Shown here piece after piece: positions 8,681-18,931 of a stretch of 64,000 bases of DNA. Numbering within the stretch: the stretch's first letter is position 1; each line of letters starts with the position of its first letter. The notes under the pieces were generated by a model, which saw only the letters and a program-made list of their open reading frames with translations, did no database searches and was not told where the DNA came from. The position numbers and the translations under genes were made by a program. This stretch comes from Pontivivens ytuae. GTDB taxonomy: Bacteria; Pseudomonadota; Alphaproteobacteria; Rhodobacterales; Rhodobacteraceae. The stretch is taken from assembly GCF_015679265.1 (NCBI RefSeq), contig NZ_CP064942.1, positions 248,001-312,000 on the forward strand. Reading direction: 5' to 3'.

Positions 8681-8806
8681 CTACGCCCGGATACGCGCCA
8701 TCTCCTCTCGGGACGGCAGATGGCCGATGTTCGCCTCGACCCGGCCCGAGCCGTGGAGCCCGATCCAGACCGGCGCCGCCCGCCCGTCCACATAAACCGA
8801 CCGCAT
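8681..8806 (-). CDS. Putative 41-residue small protein
   Basis: A short open frame (41 codons plus TAG) with a strong ribosome-binding site: GGGGAGG ends 3 nt before the ATG at 8806. The product begins MRSVYVDGRAAPVWIGLHG and ends with an amphipathic stretch (SREEMARIRA). There is no signal peptide or membrane segment. It lies opposite and between two plus-strand genes. I do not recognise it. The clear ribosome site and normal codon use argue for a real gene; the small size is the main doubt. Confidence 0.5.
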   Translation of the reverse strand: MRSVYVDGRAAPVWIGLHGSGRVEANIGHLPSREEMARIRA

Positions 8807-8890
8807 CCGCCTCCCCATTGCCCGGCCGCCGCCCCATGGCTAGCGTGGCGGCACACGCCCCGCCCGACACCAAATCTCCCGAGCCCTCCC

Positions 8891-9346
8891 ATGTCCAAGT
8901 CCCGAAAGCTGCGCGCGGCCTTCAAGGCCATCTTCGAACCTGCCATGAGGGAGGCCGGCTACGACGTCGCCTACCCGAACTTCTGTCGGGCGGAGGGCGA
9001 GGTTCTGCACCTCGTCATGGTGCAGCCCTGGACCTATGGCGGCGCTTTCACCATCGAGTTCGGAGTGCAGCGCGGTCCCTTCCACAACGGGAACGACGAG
9101 CTCGTCCCGCCCGAGACGCTCGAGGTCGACTACCTCCCGCTGCCCAGCCGCGCCCGCCTCGGCCCCGGCGAGGCGCAACCGAAGCGGGACCGCAGCCCCT
9201 CCCCCGACCACTACGCCTATGCGCGCATCGCCGACGATCGCGCCGCCCTCGACGAGCTGATGCGCGAGGTTGCCGGCCACATCCCCCAGATCGACGCCTG
9301 GCTGCGCGACGGGACGGTCAGCCCGAACATCCACCCCTACGACTGA
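8891..9346 (+). CDS. Hypothetical protein, possibly DUF4304
   Basis: 151 residues, soluble, no signal peptide. The N-terminal part (LRAAFKAIFEPAMREAGYDV, then a beta-rich segment with EVLHLVMVQPWTYGGAFTIE) resembles DUF4304, a family of unknown function; this is a tentative match from memory. An in-frame frame reaches back to 8720, but conservation-like sequence starts at the ATG at 8891. No operon partners are evident. Confidence 0.6.
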   Translation: MSKSRKLRAAFKAIFEPAMREAGYDVAYPNFCRAEGEVLHLVMVQPWTYGGAFTIEFGVQRGPFHNGNDELVPPETLEVDYLPLPSRARLGPGEAQPKRDRSPSPDHYAYARIADDRAALDELMREVAGHIPQIDAWLRDGTVSPNIHPYD

Positions 9347-9469
9347 GCCGCGATCGTTTCCGCATCGGTCCACGATCCGTGGACAATCTGTTGGATTGTT
9401 GACCGGGTGACAGGCCGCGGGGTTCGCCCCATCTTCCCGGTCATCGACGAACCCAACAGGAGTTATCCG

Positions 9470-10039
9470 ATGTCCCTGCGTTCCCTGGCTCTCGCCACTG
9501 CGCTCACCGCCGCCCCCTTCGCCGCACAGGCGTGGGAGGTCGACATGTCCCACACCCAGGTGACGTTCGAGGTCAGCCATCTCGGCTTCTCCACCATGAG
9601 CGGCCGCTTCACCGAGTTCGAGCCCGAGGTCTCCTTCGACCCCGAGGACATCGAGGCGACCGAGATCAGCTTCGTGATCGACGCGGCCTCGATCGACACC
9701 GGCTGGAAAGCGCGGGACGAGCATCTGAACCGCTCCGACTTCCTGAACACCGGCGAGTATCCGGAGATCACCTTCACCTCGACCTCCGTCACGCAGACCG
9801 GTGAGAACACGGCCGACGTGACCGGCGATCTGACCATGCTCGGCCAGACGCAGGAGGTCACGTTCAACGCGACGCTCAACGCGCTCGGCCCGTTCCCCTT
9901 CAACCCGGAGATGCAGATCGCGGGCTTCACGGCGACGGCTGACGTCGATCGCACCGCCTTCGGCATGGGCTTCGGCGCGCCGGCGATCCCGGCCGTGATC
10001 CCGGTGACGGTGAACATCGAGCTCACCAACCAGGAATGA
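9470..10039 (+). CDS. YceI family periplasmic protein
   Basis: 189 residues with a clear signal peptide (cleavage about residue 21, AQA) followed by a YceI-like lipocalin-fold domain starting WEVDMSHTQVTFEVSHLGFS. YceI proteins bind long isoprenoid or amphipathic molecules in the periplasm. AGGAG precedes the ATG at 9470. The next gene is a cytochrome b561, a common partner of YceI genes, and the two are separated by a hairpin at 10048-10071. The substrate is unknown. Confidence 0.9.
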   Translation: MSLRSLALATALTAAPFAAQAWEVDMSHTQVTFEVSHLGFSTMSGRFTEFEPEVSFDPEDIEATEISFVIDAASIDTGWKARDEHLNRSDFLNTGEYPEITFTSTSVTQTGENTADVTGDLTMLGQTQEVTFNATLNALGPFPFNPEMQIAGFTATADVDRTAFGMGFGAPAIPAVIPVTVNIELTNQE

Positions 10040-10047
10040 TCGATCCC

Positions 10048-10071
10048 GCGGGGGCCCGTCGCGGCCCCCGC
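10048..10071 (+). terminator. GC-rich hairpin between yceI and cytochrome b561 genes
   Basis: Nine-base arms (GCGGGGGCC and GGCCCCCGC) with a 6-nt loop start 8 nt after the yceI stop. There is no T run, so this may be a partial terminator or an mRNA-stabilising hairpin instead of a full stop. Confidence 0.5.
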
Positions 10072-10091
10072 CCCTGATGGAGGGACGCGCG

Positions 10092-10661
10092 ATGCAGATC
10101 ATGAACACGACCGCCCGCTGGGGCTGGATGAGCAAGGCGATCCACTGGATCACGGCGATCCTGATCGTCTGGCAGCTCGGCTACGGCGTCTGGATGACCA
10201 ACTTCCTCGCCGACCCGCTGGACCAGTTCGCGGCGACCCAGGTGCACAAGAGCTGGGGCTTCGTCGTCTTCGTCCTCGCGGTGGCGCGCGTCATCTGGCT
10301 GCTGGTCTCGGGACCCCGGCCCGGCCTGCCCGCGGACACCCCGCGCTGGCAGAAGCGTGCGGCCCATGCGAGCCACGCGGTGCTTTACTCGATGATCTTC
10401 ATCCTGCCGCTGTCGGGCTGGGTGATGAGCGCCGCCTCGCCCCTGCAGGACCTGCTCGCGATCGAGAACATGGTCTTCGGCGCCTTCGCGATGCCCGACC
10501 CCTGGGTGCCCGGCGTGGAATGGGTGGAGAACGTTGCCCATTTCGTCCACTTCTGGTCCGGCATCCTGCTCGGCGTGGTTCTCGTCGCCCATATCGGCGC
10601 CGCGCTACAGCACCACTTCAAGGAGAAGGACGACGTCCTGAAACGCATGACGGTGGGGTGA
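10092..10661 (+). CDS. Cytochrome b561 family protein
   Basis: 189 residues with four predicted transmembrane helices. Histidines suited to bind two b-type haems sit in the expected places: KAIHWI (helix 1), VHKSWG (helix 2), HASHAVLY, and VAHIGAALQHH near the C-terminus. Bacterial b561 proteins move electrons between quinol or superoxide and periplasmic partners. The ATG at 10092 has GGAGGGA upstream; a second in-frame ATG at 10077 overlaps that site and is less likely. Probably co-transcribed with the YceI gene just before it. Confidence 0.9.
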   Translation: MQIMNTTARWGWMSKAIHWITAILIVWQLGYGVWMTNFLADPLDQFAATQVHKSWGFVVFVLAVARVIWLLVSGPRPGLPADTPRWQKRAAHASHAVLYSMIFILPLSGWVMSAASPLQDLLAIENMVFGAFAMPDPWVPGVEWVENVAHFVHFWSGILLGVVLVAHIGAALQHHFKEKDDVLKRMTVG

Positions 10662-10673
10662 TCGGGCTTCGGG

Positions 10674-10696
10674 GAAATCATCCAGCGGACGATTTC
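10674..10696. repeat. 23-nt near-palindrome, copy 3 of the GAAA(T/C)-type family
   Basis: Arms GAAATCATCC and GGACGATTTC around AGC. Two better copies are at 25657-25679 and 25721-25743. It follows the cytochrome b561 stop by 12 nt. Confidence 0.55.
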
Positions 10697-10832
10697 GCCC
10701 GATTACGGGCCGAGCCCCGGACGAACGCCGCCCGGCCTGTCAACCGGGCGAACCTAGTCCCCTCCCCCTCGCGGGGGGAGGGTTAGGGAGGGGGGGCATC
10801 CCGCGCGGCACATTCACTTCGAAAAGCTACCG

Positions 10833-10851
10833 CCCCGGACCCGATCCGGGG
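10833..10851. repeat. Isolated B palindrome (unit 5)
   Basis: CCCCGGACCCGATCCGGGG, the B half of the composite repeat, without the A half. It lies in the 247-nt gap between the convergent cytochrome b561 and HPr genes, which contains no gene. Confidence 0.6.
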
Positions 10852-10908
10852 CCGTTCCCTACAGACCCAAACGATCGCAAACATCCCAGCGCCGCCAGCC
10901 CCCGGGGC

Positions 10909-11178
10909 TCAGCGCGGCTCCCCGAACCGATCCGCCACCAGCGCCTTCAGATCCTCAGCCAGCGCCTCGGCCTCGGGCCCGCGGCACTCCACCTCGATCG
11001 AGGTGCCCGGCGCAGCCTCCAGCATCAGGAGGTCCATGATCGAATCGCCCGCGACCACCTGGCCGTTCCGCGCCACGGTGGCCTGGGCATCGCGCGCCTC
11101 CACGCACTCCACGAACCGGGCGGAGGCGCGGGCGTGCAGGCCCTTTTCGTTCACGATGTCGAGGGTCAGGCGCACCAT
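10909..11178 (-). CDS. ptsH: HPr family phosphocarrier protein
   Basis: 89 residues, normal HPr length. The phosphorylated histidine is H15 in NEKGLHARAS, and the regulatory serine S46 is present in VVAGDSIMDL, so the protein retains the target of HPr kinase. It follows the EIIA gene with a 1-nt overlap and is the last gene of the chvI-chvG-rapZ-EIIA-HPr series. There are no sugar permease components nearby, so it probably belongs to a regulatory, nitrogen- or carbon-sensing PTS. Confidence 0.92.
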   Translation of the reverse strand: MVRLTLDIVNEKGLHARASARFVECVEARDAQATVARNGQVVAGDSIMDLLMLEAAPGTSIEVECRGPEAEALAEDLKALVADRFGEPR

Positions 11179-11603
11179 CAGGCGACGCGGGCGGGGGCCT
11201 TGGGCGTCGGGGGCGTCGCGGGGCTGCGCCGCGCATCGAGGCAGCGCCGCCCGGTGTCGAGCGCCGCGTTCACGGCCACGCGCCGGTCGCGGTGCCGCGA
11301 CTTCGCGAGTTGGACGAGCAGCGGCATGTTCGCACCGTAGATCACGTCCATCTCCCGCCGCGTGCAGGCCTTCATCGCGAGATTAGAGGGAGTCGAGCCG
11401 ATCAGGTCGGTCACCAGGACGACGCCGTCGCCCGTGTTCACCGCCTCGGTCGCAGCGCAGATCTCATCCTGCCGAGACGTGAGGCTGTCCTCCGGCCCGA
11501 CCGAGATGGCGCGCACCCCGTCCAGTTCTCCGACCACATGCTGCAGCGCGGAAAGATATTCCTTGGCAAGGCCTCCATGGGCCACGATGACGATCCCGAA
11601 CAA
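11178..11603 (-). CDS. PTS system EIIA component, mannose type
   Basis: 141 residues with the EIIA-Man fold. The phosphorylation site is H9 in IVIVAHGGLAKE, and the DLIGSTPSNLA segment is typical. The C-terminal 20 residues are Pro/Ala-rich. The start is TTG with a GGGTGAG-like site upstream. No EIIB or EIIC gene is in the window. In alphaproteobacteria this subunit accepts phosphate from HPr and acts as a regulator, consistent with its place between rapZ and HPr and beside chvG/chvI. Confidence 0.88.
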   Translation of the reverse strand: MFGIVIVAHGGLAKEYLSALQHVVGELDGVRAISVGPEDSLTSRQDEICAATEAVNTGDGVVLVTDLIGSTPSNLAMKACTRREMDVIYGANMPLLVQLAKSRHRDRRVAVNAALDTGRRCLDARRSPATPPTPKAPARVA

Positions 11604-11639
11604 CCCGGTCTCACCCTTGCTTTCTTCCGGAACGGCCCT

Positions 11640-12518
11640 TCAGGTCCCCCGCCGTTCCAGTTCCCTGTGTCGAATAGACACCCGGATGTCACGCTCCGCA
11701 AGCCGTTTTGCAACGGTCTCACACATCCAGACAGACCTGTGACGTCCACCGGTACACCCGAAGCCGAGGCCGAAATACGCTTTGCCTTCCTCGCGATAGG
11801 CGGGGATCAGAAGGTCCAGAAGGCTGAATGTCTGCTCCAGAAACGCCGCGTAACGCGGATCTCCGCTGATATACTCACCGACGGCGGCGTCCCGGCCAGT
11901 GAGCGGGCGCAGCATTTCATCCCAATGCGGGTTCCTCAGAAAGCGGCAGTCGAGCACCATGTCGAGGCCTCGCGGCAGCCCCCGCTTGTAGGAAAACGAC
12001 TCAAGGCTGATCGAGAGGCCCGCATCGCTTTCGGGCACGAACCAGGCTCCGATATGCGACTTGAGATCGTGCGGCGACAGGTCCGACGTGTCGATCAGGA
12101 TGTCCGCCCGCCCCCGTAGCGGGATCAGCAGGTCGAGCTCCGCGGCGATCGCCTGCTCCGGGCTCGGCACATCGGCGAGGGGATGGCGCCGCCGCGTCTC
12201 GGAGAAGCGGCGCAGCAGCACGTCGGGGGCGCAGTCGAGGTAGAGGAGCTGCCCGCGCACATGCTCCGCCTCCACCAGCCAGTCCACGATGTCGATGAGG
12301 TTGGAGGCGGAGAAGCCCCGCGTGCGCACGTCCACCCCGATGGCCAGCGGGGCGGCGGGGCCGACATGGCGCACCACGTCCTTCACGAGGCCCAGCGGCA
12401 GGTTGTCGATGGCCTCGAAGCCCAGATCTTCCAGCACCCGGATCGCCGTGGAGCGGCCCGCGCCCGAGGGGCCGGTCACCAGGACCACGTCCTTCTGCAT
12501 CTTTCGGATATCGCTCAT
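11640..12518 (-). CDS. rapZ: RNase adapter protein RapZ / nucleotide-binding protein
   Basis: 292 residues. The N-terminal P-loop GPSGAGRST (16-24) and the C-terminal domain with GFGCTGGRHRSVWM define the RapZ/YvcJ family. In enteric bacteria RapZ guides RNase E to a small RNA controlling glucosamine-6-phosphate synthase; in alphaproteobacteria its target is less certain. GGGAGAGGGG precedes the ATG. It lies upstream of EIIA and HPr, a conserved grouping. Confidence 0.92.
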   Translation of the reverse strand: MSDIRKMQKDVVLVTGPSGAGRSTAIRVLEDLGFEAIDNLPLGLVKDVVRHVGPAAPLAIGVDVRTRGFSASNLIDIVDWLVEAEHVRGQLLYLDCAPDVLLRRFSETRRRHPLADVPSPEQAIAAELDLLIPLRGRADILIDTSDLSPHDLKSHIGAWFVPESDAGLSISLESFSYKRGLPRGLDMVLDCRFLRNPHWDEMLRPLTGRDAAVGEYISGDPRYAAFLEQTFSLLDLLIPAYREEGKAYFGLGFGCTGGRHRSVWMCETVAKRLAERDIRVSIRHRELERRGT

Positions 12519-12592
12519 CGCCCCTCTCCCTCACCGGCGGGATCACGCCACAGGGCGGGGATTCGCGAAAGGGTGGAAAGGTCGCGCCGGCC

Positions 12593-13264
12593 TCAGGCGA
12601 CGACGCTGACCCGCATGCCCAGCACGATGGCCGCGTAGAAGCACACCGTCGCCGCCACCACGAAGCCGTGCCAGATGGCGTTGGAGAACTTCAGGCTCTC
12701 CCAACTGTAGAACACCACCCCGATCGTGTAGAGCAGCCCGCCCGTCACGATCAGCGTGCTCGCGGCCCAGGGCAGAATGCTGACCAGAGACCAGAGCAGA
12801 AGCACGCTCATCCAGCCCATGGCGAGGTAGGTCCACGGCAGCGCCGGGCCGGGGCGGTGCCGCAGGAAGAGCTTGCCGAAGACGCCGATGGCGGCCAGCG
12901 CCCAGACCACCGCCAGCACGAAATAGGAGGTGAAGCTGCCGATGATCACCACCAGCGGCGTGTAGGTGCCCGCGATCTTCAGGTAGATCGCCGCCTGATC
13001 GATGCGGCGGAAGAACGGGCGCCACGCCTCCCACGGGGTCATGTGGTAGCAGGCGGAGGCGACGAACATCGCCATCATCGCGCTGCCGTAGACGGCCAGT
13101 GCCGTGACCTGCCCGACGCCCAGATGCGTCGCGGCCCAGATCATCAGGAAGAGCACCCCGATGGCCGCACCCGCGATGCCGAGCACATGGATGATCCCGT
13201 CCGCGATCCGCTCCGAGCGGGCATAGGCCGGGTAGACCGGGACGTATGTCGATTGGTCATTCAT
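12593..13264 (-). CDS. Hemolysin III family (PAQR-like) membrane protein
   Basis: 223 residues with seven predicted membrane helices. Hemolysin III/PAQR features include the first helix with ADGIIHVLG, SACYHMTPWEAWRPFFRRIDQAAIY, and the last-helix IWHGFVV. The histidines of SACYH and IWH are the expected metal ligands. It sits between chvG and rapZ, where the HPr kinase gene is commonly found in relatives. The activity of bacterial members is not settled; ceramidase-like hydrolysis or membrane homeostasis has been proposed. Confidence 0.88.
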   Translation of the reverse strand: MNDQSTYVPVYPAYARSERIADGIIHVLGIAGAAIGVLFLMIWAATHLGVGQVTALAVYGSAMMAMFVASACYHMTPWEAWRPFFRRIDQAAIYLKIAGTYTPLVVIIGSFTSYFVLAVVWALAAIGVFGKLFLRHRPGPALPWTYLAMGWMSVLLLWSLVSILPWAASTLIVTGGLLYTIGVVFYSWESLKFSNAIWHGFVVAATVCFYAAIVLGMRVSVVA

Positions 13265-13468
13265 GCAGCAAGGGTAACCCCAAAGCCGTTACGTTCGAGT
13301 GATTTCTCCGTCAAAGCTAAGCGCATTCGTCTTACGAAAGCGTGAATAACGGACCGGAAAGGCGGTCGGGCGGAGTTCTGGAACCAGCGCTTCGCGTCCC
13401 GAATCTCGGACCGAACAAGCTCAACTGGTCCCCGCACAGCGATGGGTTTCGCGGTCGCCCGATGACCC

Positions 13469-15190
13469 TCAGATCGGCAGCCGCACCGTGAACCGGGCAC
13501 CGAGGCGCGTCTCACCGTCCTCGGCCAGCACGTTGCCCGCCTTGATCGTGCCCTGATGCGCCTCGACGATCTGCTTGGAGATGGCGAGGCCGAGGCCCGA
13601 GTGGTTGCCGAACTCCTGCCCCGGCCGCTCCGAATAGAAGCGTGAGAAGACGTCCTGCAGGTTGTCGGGCGGGATGCCGGGCCCGGTATCCTCGACCGTG
13701 ACCACTGCCTTGCCGCCCTCCTCGAAGACCTTCGCGGTGACGCGCCCGCCTTCTGGCGTGAAGCTCAGCGCGTTGGTGATGAGGTTGACGAAGACCTGCG
13801 CGAGCCGCCCCTCCAGCCCCTGCACGCGGATCGGGCGCTCCGGCGTCTCGGCCACCAGCGTCGCTCCCCGATCCTCCGCCTGGCCCTGGTTGTACTCCAC
13901 CAGCGAGGTGACGAGCTGGCCGAGGTCGAAGGGCTCCATCTCCTCCCGCACCAGCTCGCTGTCGAGGCGGGAGGCATTGGAGATGTCGGTCACCAGCCGG
14001 TCCAGACGCTGCACGTCGCTCGCGATCACGTCCATCAGCCGCTGCCGCTGCTCGTCGGTCTTGGCGTAGTGCATCGTGTCGACGGCGGATTTCAGCGAGG
14101 TGAGCGGGTTCTTGATCTCGTGCGCCACATCGGCGGCGAAGGCCTCGTTCGCCTCGATTCGCTCGTAGAGCGCCTGGGTCATGAGAATCAGCGCGCGGCT
14201 CAGATAGCCAATCTCATCGGGCCGCGCCGTGAGGTCCGGGAAGTGGATCCGCTCCGGCGCCATGTCCCGCGTCGATCCACTCGCCTTCTCCGCCGCACTC
14301 GCCAGCACCCGCAAGGGCCGCGCGATGGACCGGGCCAGCACGATCGACAGCGCGATGGAGACGGTGAGGGCAAGCAGGAAGACGGTCATGAGCTGCCGCC
14401 GCTCCGCCGACACCAGCTCCTCGATATCCCCGCCCCGCGTGGACAGCAGCAGTGCACCCGCCGGCTGTTCGACGGGGCCCACCGGCAGCGTCACCGACAT
14501 GATGTAATCGCCGGTCCGATCCCGTGTGATCACGGCCTGCGCCTGTCCGGCCAAGCCCGCTTCGGCAAGACGACGGATGTCCTGCGCAGTCAGCACCTGA
14601 ACGTCACCTTCGACCTGGCGGATTAGCTGCGCCATGCGGGCAATGGCCGTGTCGAACAGGCGGCTGGCCTGACGAGGAACCTCCTCGACGACCGTTTCGG
14701 GAGCCGGTGCCTCACCTTCGGTTTCCTCGGCGATCGGTGGCTCCACGATCTCGTCAGGCGCTACGGCACCCGTATCGCCGATCAGGCGCACCCCGGTGTC
14801 GAAGAGGCGCATCCGCGCATCCACCATGTCACCGAAATCCAGCAGCGTCGCGCGTGCGACCTCCCGATCCAGCCCCGGCCCCTCCTCCGCCGCAGCGAAC
14901 TGGTCGAGCGTGCGCGCCACGATCGCCGCCTCGCGGATCAGCGCGCTCTGCCGCTCCTCGATCAGCGAGCTTTCAAAGCGGCTGAGGAACAGGATGCCGA
15001 TGACCAGCGTCGCCTGCGCCACCAGGTTGAAGAAGACGATTCGCCGCGCGATCGGCGAGGTACGGTAGAGCTTCACCTCCGCCGCATCGGGCACATCCGC
15101 CACCGGCACGGTCAGCCCGCCACCCCGCTCCAGCTTCGGCAGGGACAGCCGCCGCCCCGCGCCCTCCTCCGGCCGGGTGGGTTTGTTCAC
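13469..15190 (-). CDS. chvG: Sensor histidine kinase ChvG
   Basis: 573 residues. Architecture: transmembrane helix about 51-70, a large periplasmic sensor about 71-265, second helix about 266-288, HAMP to about 344, the phosphoacceptor H357 in VAHEIKNPLTSL, and an ATPase domain with NLITNALSF and DTGPGIP. The start is GTG, 3 nt after the chvI stop, so the pair is one operon. ChvG homologues sense acidity or envelope stress, with a periplasmic inhibitor (ExoR) in rhizobia. Confidence 0.93.
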   Translation of the reverse strand: MNKPTRPEEGAGRRLSLPKLERGGGLTVPVADVPDAAEVKLYRTSPIARRIVFFNLVAQATLVIGILFLSRFESSLIEERQSALIREAAIVARTLDQFAAAEEGPGLDREVARATLLDFGDMVDARMRLFDTGVRLIGDTGAVAPDEIVEPPIAEETEGEAPAPETVVEEVPRQASRLFDTAIARMAQLIRQVEGDVQVLTAQDIRRLAEAGLAGQAQAVITRDRTGDYIMSVTLPVGPVEQPAGALLLSTRGGDIEELVSAERRQLMTVFLLALTVSIALSIVLARSIARPLRVLASAAEKASGSTRDMAPERIHFPDLTARPDEIGYLSRALILMTQALYERIEANEAFAADVAHEIKNPLTSLKSAVDTMHYAKTDEQRQRLMDVIASDVQRLDRLVTDISNASRLDSELVREEMEPFDLGQLVTSLVEYNQGQAEDRGATLVAETPERPIRVQGLEGRLAQVFVNLITNALSFTPEGGRVTAKVFEEGGKAVVTVEDTGPGIPPDNLQDVFSRFYSERPGQEFGNHSGLGLAISKQIVEAHQGTIKAGNVLAEDGETRLGARFTVRLPI

Positions 15191-15193
15191 GGA

Positions 15194-15889
15194 TCAGACC
15201 TCGGTGTAGCGGTACCCGACGCCATAGAGCGTCTCGATGGACGTGAACCCCTCGTCCACCTTCTTGAACTTCTTGCGGACCCGCTTGATGTGGCTGTCGA
15301 TCGTGCGGTCGTCCACATAGACCTGATCGTCATAGGCCGCGTCCATCAGCTGGTCGCGATTCTTCACGAAGCCCGGCCGCTGGGCCAAAGCCTGGAGAAT
15401 CAGGAACTCCGTCACCGTCAGCGAGATCGAGGCCCCGTCCCACGTCACCGTGTGGCGCAGGCTGTCCATGACGAGCTTGCCGCGGGTCATGATCGTGTCC
15501 GCGTCGGGGTCCGCCTCCTCCATCCTGGCGGCCCGGCGGCGCAGCACCGCGCGGATCCGCTCCAGCAGCAGGCGTTGGGAGAAGGGCTTGCGGACGTAGT
15601 CGTCCGCCCCCATCCGCAGGCCCAGAACCTCGTCGATCTCCTCATCCTTGGAGGTGAGGAAGATCACCGGCAGGTCGTTCTTCTGCCGCAGCCGGCGCAA
15701 CAGCTCCATGCCGTCCATGCGCGGCATCTTGATGTCGAGCACGGCCAGATCGACCTCGCCGCGCGACAGCACCGGCAGGGCCGCGGCCCCGTCGCTGAAG
15801 GTGCTGACCTCAAATCCTTCCGATTCCAGGACCATCGACACGGAGGTCAGGATGTTCCTGTCGTCGTCAACCAGTGCAATGCTCGCCAT
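15194..15889 (-). CDS. chvI: Response regulator ChvI (OmpR family)
   Basis: 231 residues: receiver domain with acidic pocket D8-D9-D10, phosphoacceptor D52 (VLDIKMP) and K101-type lysine in VRKPFSQ, then a winged-helix DNA-binding domain ending in [10 protein letters not shown]. It is first in the chvI-chvG operon and divergent from pckA, which ChvG/ChvI-type systems often control. The start is the ATG at 15889. Confidence 0.94.
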   Translation of the reverse strand: MASIALVDDDRNILTSVSMVLESEGFEVSTFSDGAAALPVLSRGEVDLAVLDIKMPRMDGMELLRRLRQKNDLPVIFLTSKDEEIDEVLGLRMGADDYVRKPFSQRLLLERIRAVLRRRAARMEEADPDADTIMTRGKLVMDSLRHTVTWDGASISLTVTEFLILQALAQRPGFVKNRDQLMDAAYDDQVYVDDRTIDSHIKRVRKKFKKVDEGFTSIETLYGVGYRYTEV

Positions 15890-16181
15890 GTTTCCGCCCT
15901 GACACGTCTTTGTCTTACTTTATCACGCCTGCGGTCGGCGCGTGCAAGCGGTGGTGCGCACAACCCACGATTGTGCATCCAAAGCGGTTGCGGAAGATAA
16001 TACCAATTTCTGCGCACTGGATTTGCGAATAGTTCACAGGTATCAAGGGTCGTCGCCGTCCGGGGCAGGTGACACATGCACCGCGGAACTGGCCCTTTCG
16101 CAGCATCCGGGCAGAGAGAGACGTTGTGCCGCGTCGCCATTGAACATGCGCGGCACTCGTTTTCAGGAGCACGTTCTTCCC

Positions 16182-17783
<1,602 letters not shown>

Positions 17784-17789
17784 TACAAC

Positions 17790-17829
17790 ATGTGACAGGA
17801 TCCGCGGCCCGGCCCGGATCCTGTCACAT
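17790..17829. terminator. Perfect inverted repeat after pckA, likely bidirectional terminator
   Basis: Arms of 15 nt (ATGTGACAGGATCCG and its exact complement) around a 10-nt loop lie 7 nt after the pckA stop. There is no T run on the plus side. It sits between the convergent pckA and GrpB genes, which suits a shared terminator. Confidence 0.7.
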
Positions 17830-17906
17830 ATCCCCGAAACACTCCCGCCCGTCTTCGACGCCTTCCGGCGCCTCATCCCGTTTGGCCGGGCGCGCCCGCG
17901 GCGCGA

Positions 17907-18410
17907 TCATCCGAGCCACGCGAGTGCGCGGGCTTCCAACGCCGTCACGAAGGCATCCTTCCCATCCATGAAGGCCTCCATATCCGGCACCTCCGACGCG
18001 AGCCGGAGCTTGAGCGCACCATAAGCCGCGGCCTCGTCGGGATGCGCCCGCAGGTAGTCCCGCAGCGCGAGATGCCGCTTCAGACCGTCGGAGCCGGTGG
18101 CAAAGGCATGCATGTGATGCGTCCGGCGCCCCGCAACGGTCCGCCTGAAGTACCGGCGCCCCGGAATGCCGTAGGCGCCAAGCCCTTCATATCCCAGCAC
18201 TTCCAGCCGCTCCGCCGCCGCATCGGCCACCGCGATGTCGGTGACCTCGGGCAGCATGTCGAGGATCGGCTTCGCCGCGAGCCCCGGCACCGAGGTGCTG
18301 CCGATATGATGGATCGCAACCAGCCCCTCCCCGAACGCCGGCGCGATCCGCGCCACCTCCCGCGCGAATGCCGCGGGCCACTCCGCATCGTAGGACACCA
18401 CCTCGACCAA
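17907..18410 (-). CDS. GrpB family protein (UPF0157, nucleotidyltransferase fold)
   Basis: 167 residues. The GrpB family is recognised by IHHIGSTSVPGLAAKPILDM, which holds the GSTSVPG glycine-serine motif and a metal-type aspartate, and by HHMHAF and LRDYLRAHP later. The family has a nucleotidyltransferase-like fold; some proteins are linked to CoA or dephospho-CoA but the activity is not general knowledge. The start is TTG at 18410 with GGAGG six bases upstream. A conserved post-stop motif of the VOC gene lies just upstream. Confidence 0.85.
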   Translation of the reverse strand: MVEVVSYDAEWPAAFAREVARIAPAFGEGLVAIHHIGSTSVPGLAAKPILDMLPEVTDIAVADAAAERLEVLGYEGLGAYGIPGRRYFRRTVAGRRTHHMHAFATGSDGLKRHLALRDYLRAHPDEAAAYGALKLRLASEVPDMEAFMDGKDAFVTALEARALAWLG

Positions 18411-18416
18411 AGCCCC

Positions 18417-18450
18417 CTCCTTCTGCCTTGTAGAAATATCCCGGGGAGTT
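18417..18450 (-). repeat. Post-stop motif, copy e
   Basis: On the minus strand: CTCCCCGGGATATTT, then AGAAGGAGG. It follows the VOC gene stop by about 40 nt on the coding strand and resembles four other copies in this window. Confidence 0.5.
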
Positions 18451-18489
18451 CGGGCCGTAAGGCCTGAACGGGGCGGAGCCCCTACGCCC

Positions 18490-18864
18490 TCAACCGTAAG
18501 AGGACACCTCGATCAGGTTCCCGTCCGGATCGTTGAAATAGACCGAGGTGATCGCCCCCCGCGCCCCCGTCTTCGCCACCGGCCCCTCGACGATCGCCAC
18601 GCCTTCCGCCTCCAGCCGCGCCACGACCTCCTCCGGCGCAGCCTCGGTCACCAGGCAGACATCGCCGCAGCCGATGGCCGCGTGGTTCCGCGTCTCCTGC
18701 CCCAGCACCTGCAGGTTGATCTTCTGGTCGCCCACCTGCAGCGCCCGCCGCCCGCCGGCGAAGGTCACGGCCTCCACCCCCAGCACCTGTTCGTAGAAGG
18801 CCACCGCCGCCTCGATATCGCGGACGGTGAGCACGATGTGGTCGATGGCGGTGACGAGCGGCAT
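18490..18864 (-). CDS. VOC (glyoxalase/bleomycin resistance) family protein
   Basis: 124 residues, one vicinal-oxygen-chelate domain. The start IDHIVLTVRDIEAAVAFYEQV and the end YFNDPDGNLIEVSSY are characteristic; H9 and E119 are candidate metal ligands. AAGGAGG precedes the ATG at 18864. It resembles the virulence-protein/glyoxalase type often found next to unrelated metabolic genes. It is divergent from the gamma-glutamyltransferase homologue. The substrate is unknown. Confidence 0.88.
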   Translation of the reverse strand: MPLVTAIDHIVLTVRDIEAAVAFYEQVLGVEAVTFAGGRRALQVGDQKINLQVLGQETRNHAAIGCGDVCLVTEAAPEEVVARLEAEGVAIVEGPVAKTGARGAITSVYFNDPDGNLIEVSSYG

Positions 18865-18931
18865 GGCATCCTCCTTGCGCGCCAGCCTGCCCCGGGCGAT
18901 ATGCGCGAGGCCAGAAGAAACGGGAGACGCC

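Noticed and set aside
13265..13468. Decayed hprK remnant between chvG and the hemolysin III gene
   Set aside because: No frame shows a Walker A or HPr-kinase motif; I see only non-coding sequence.
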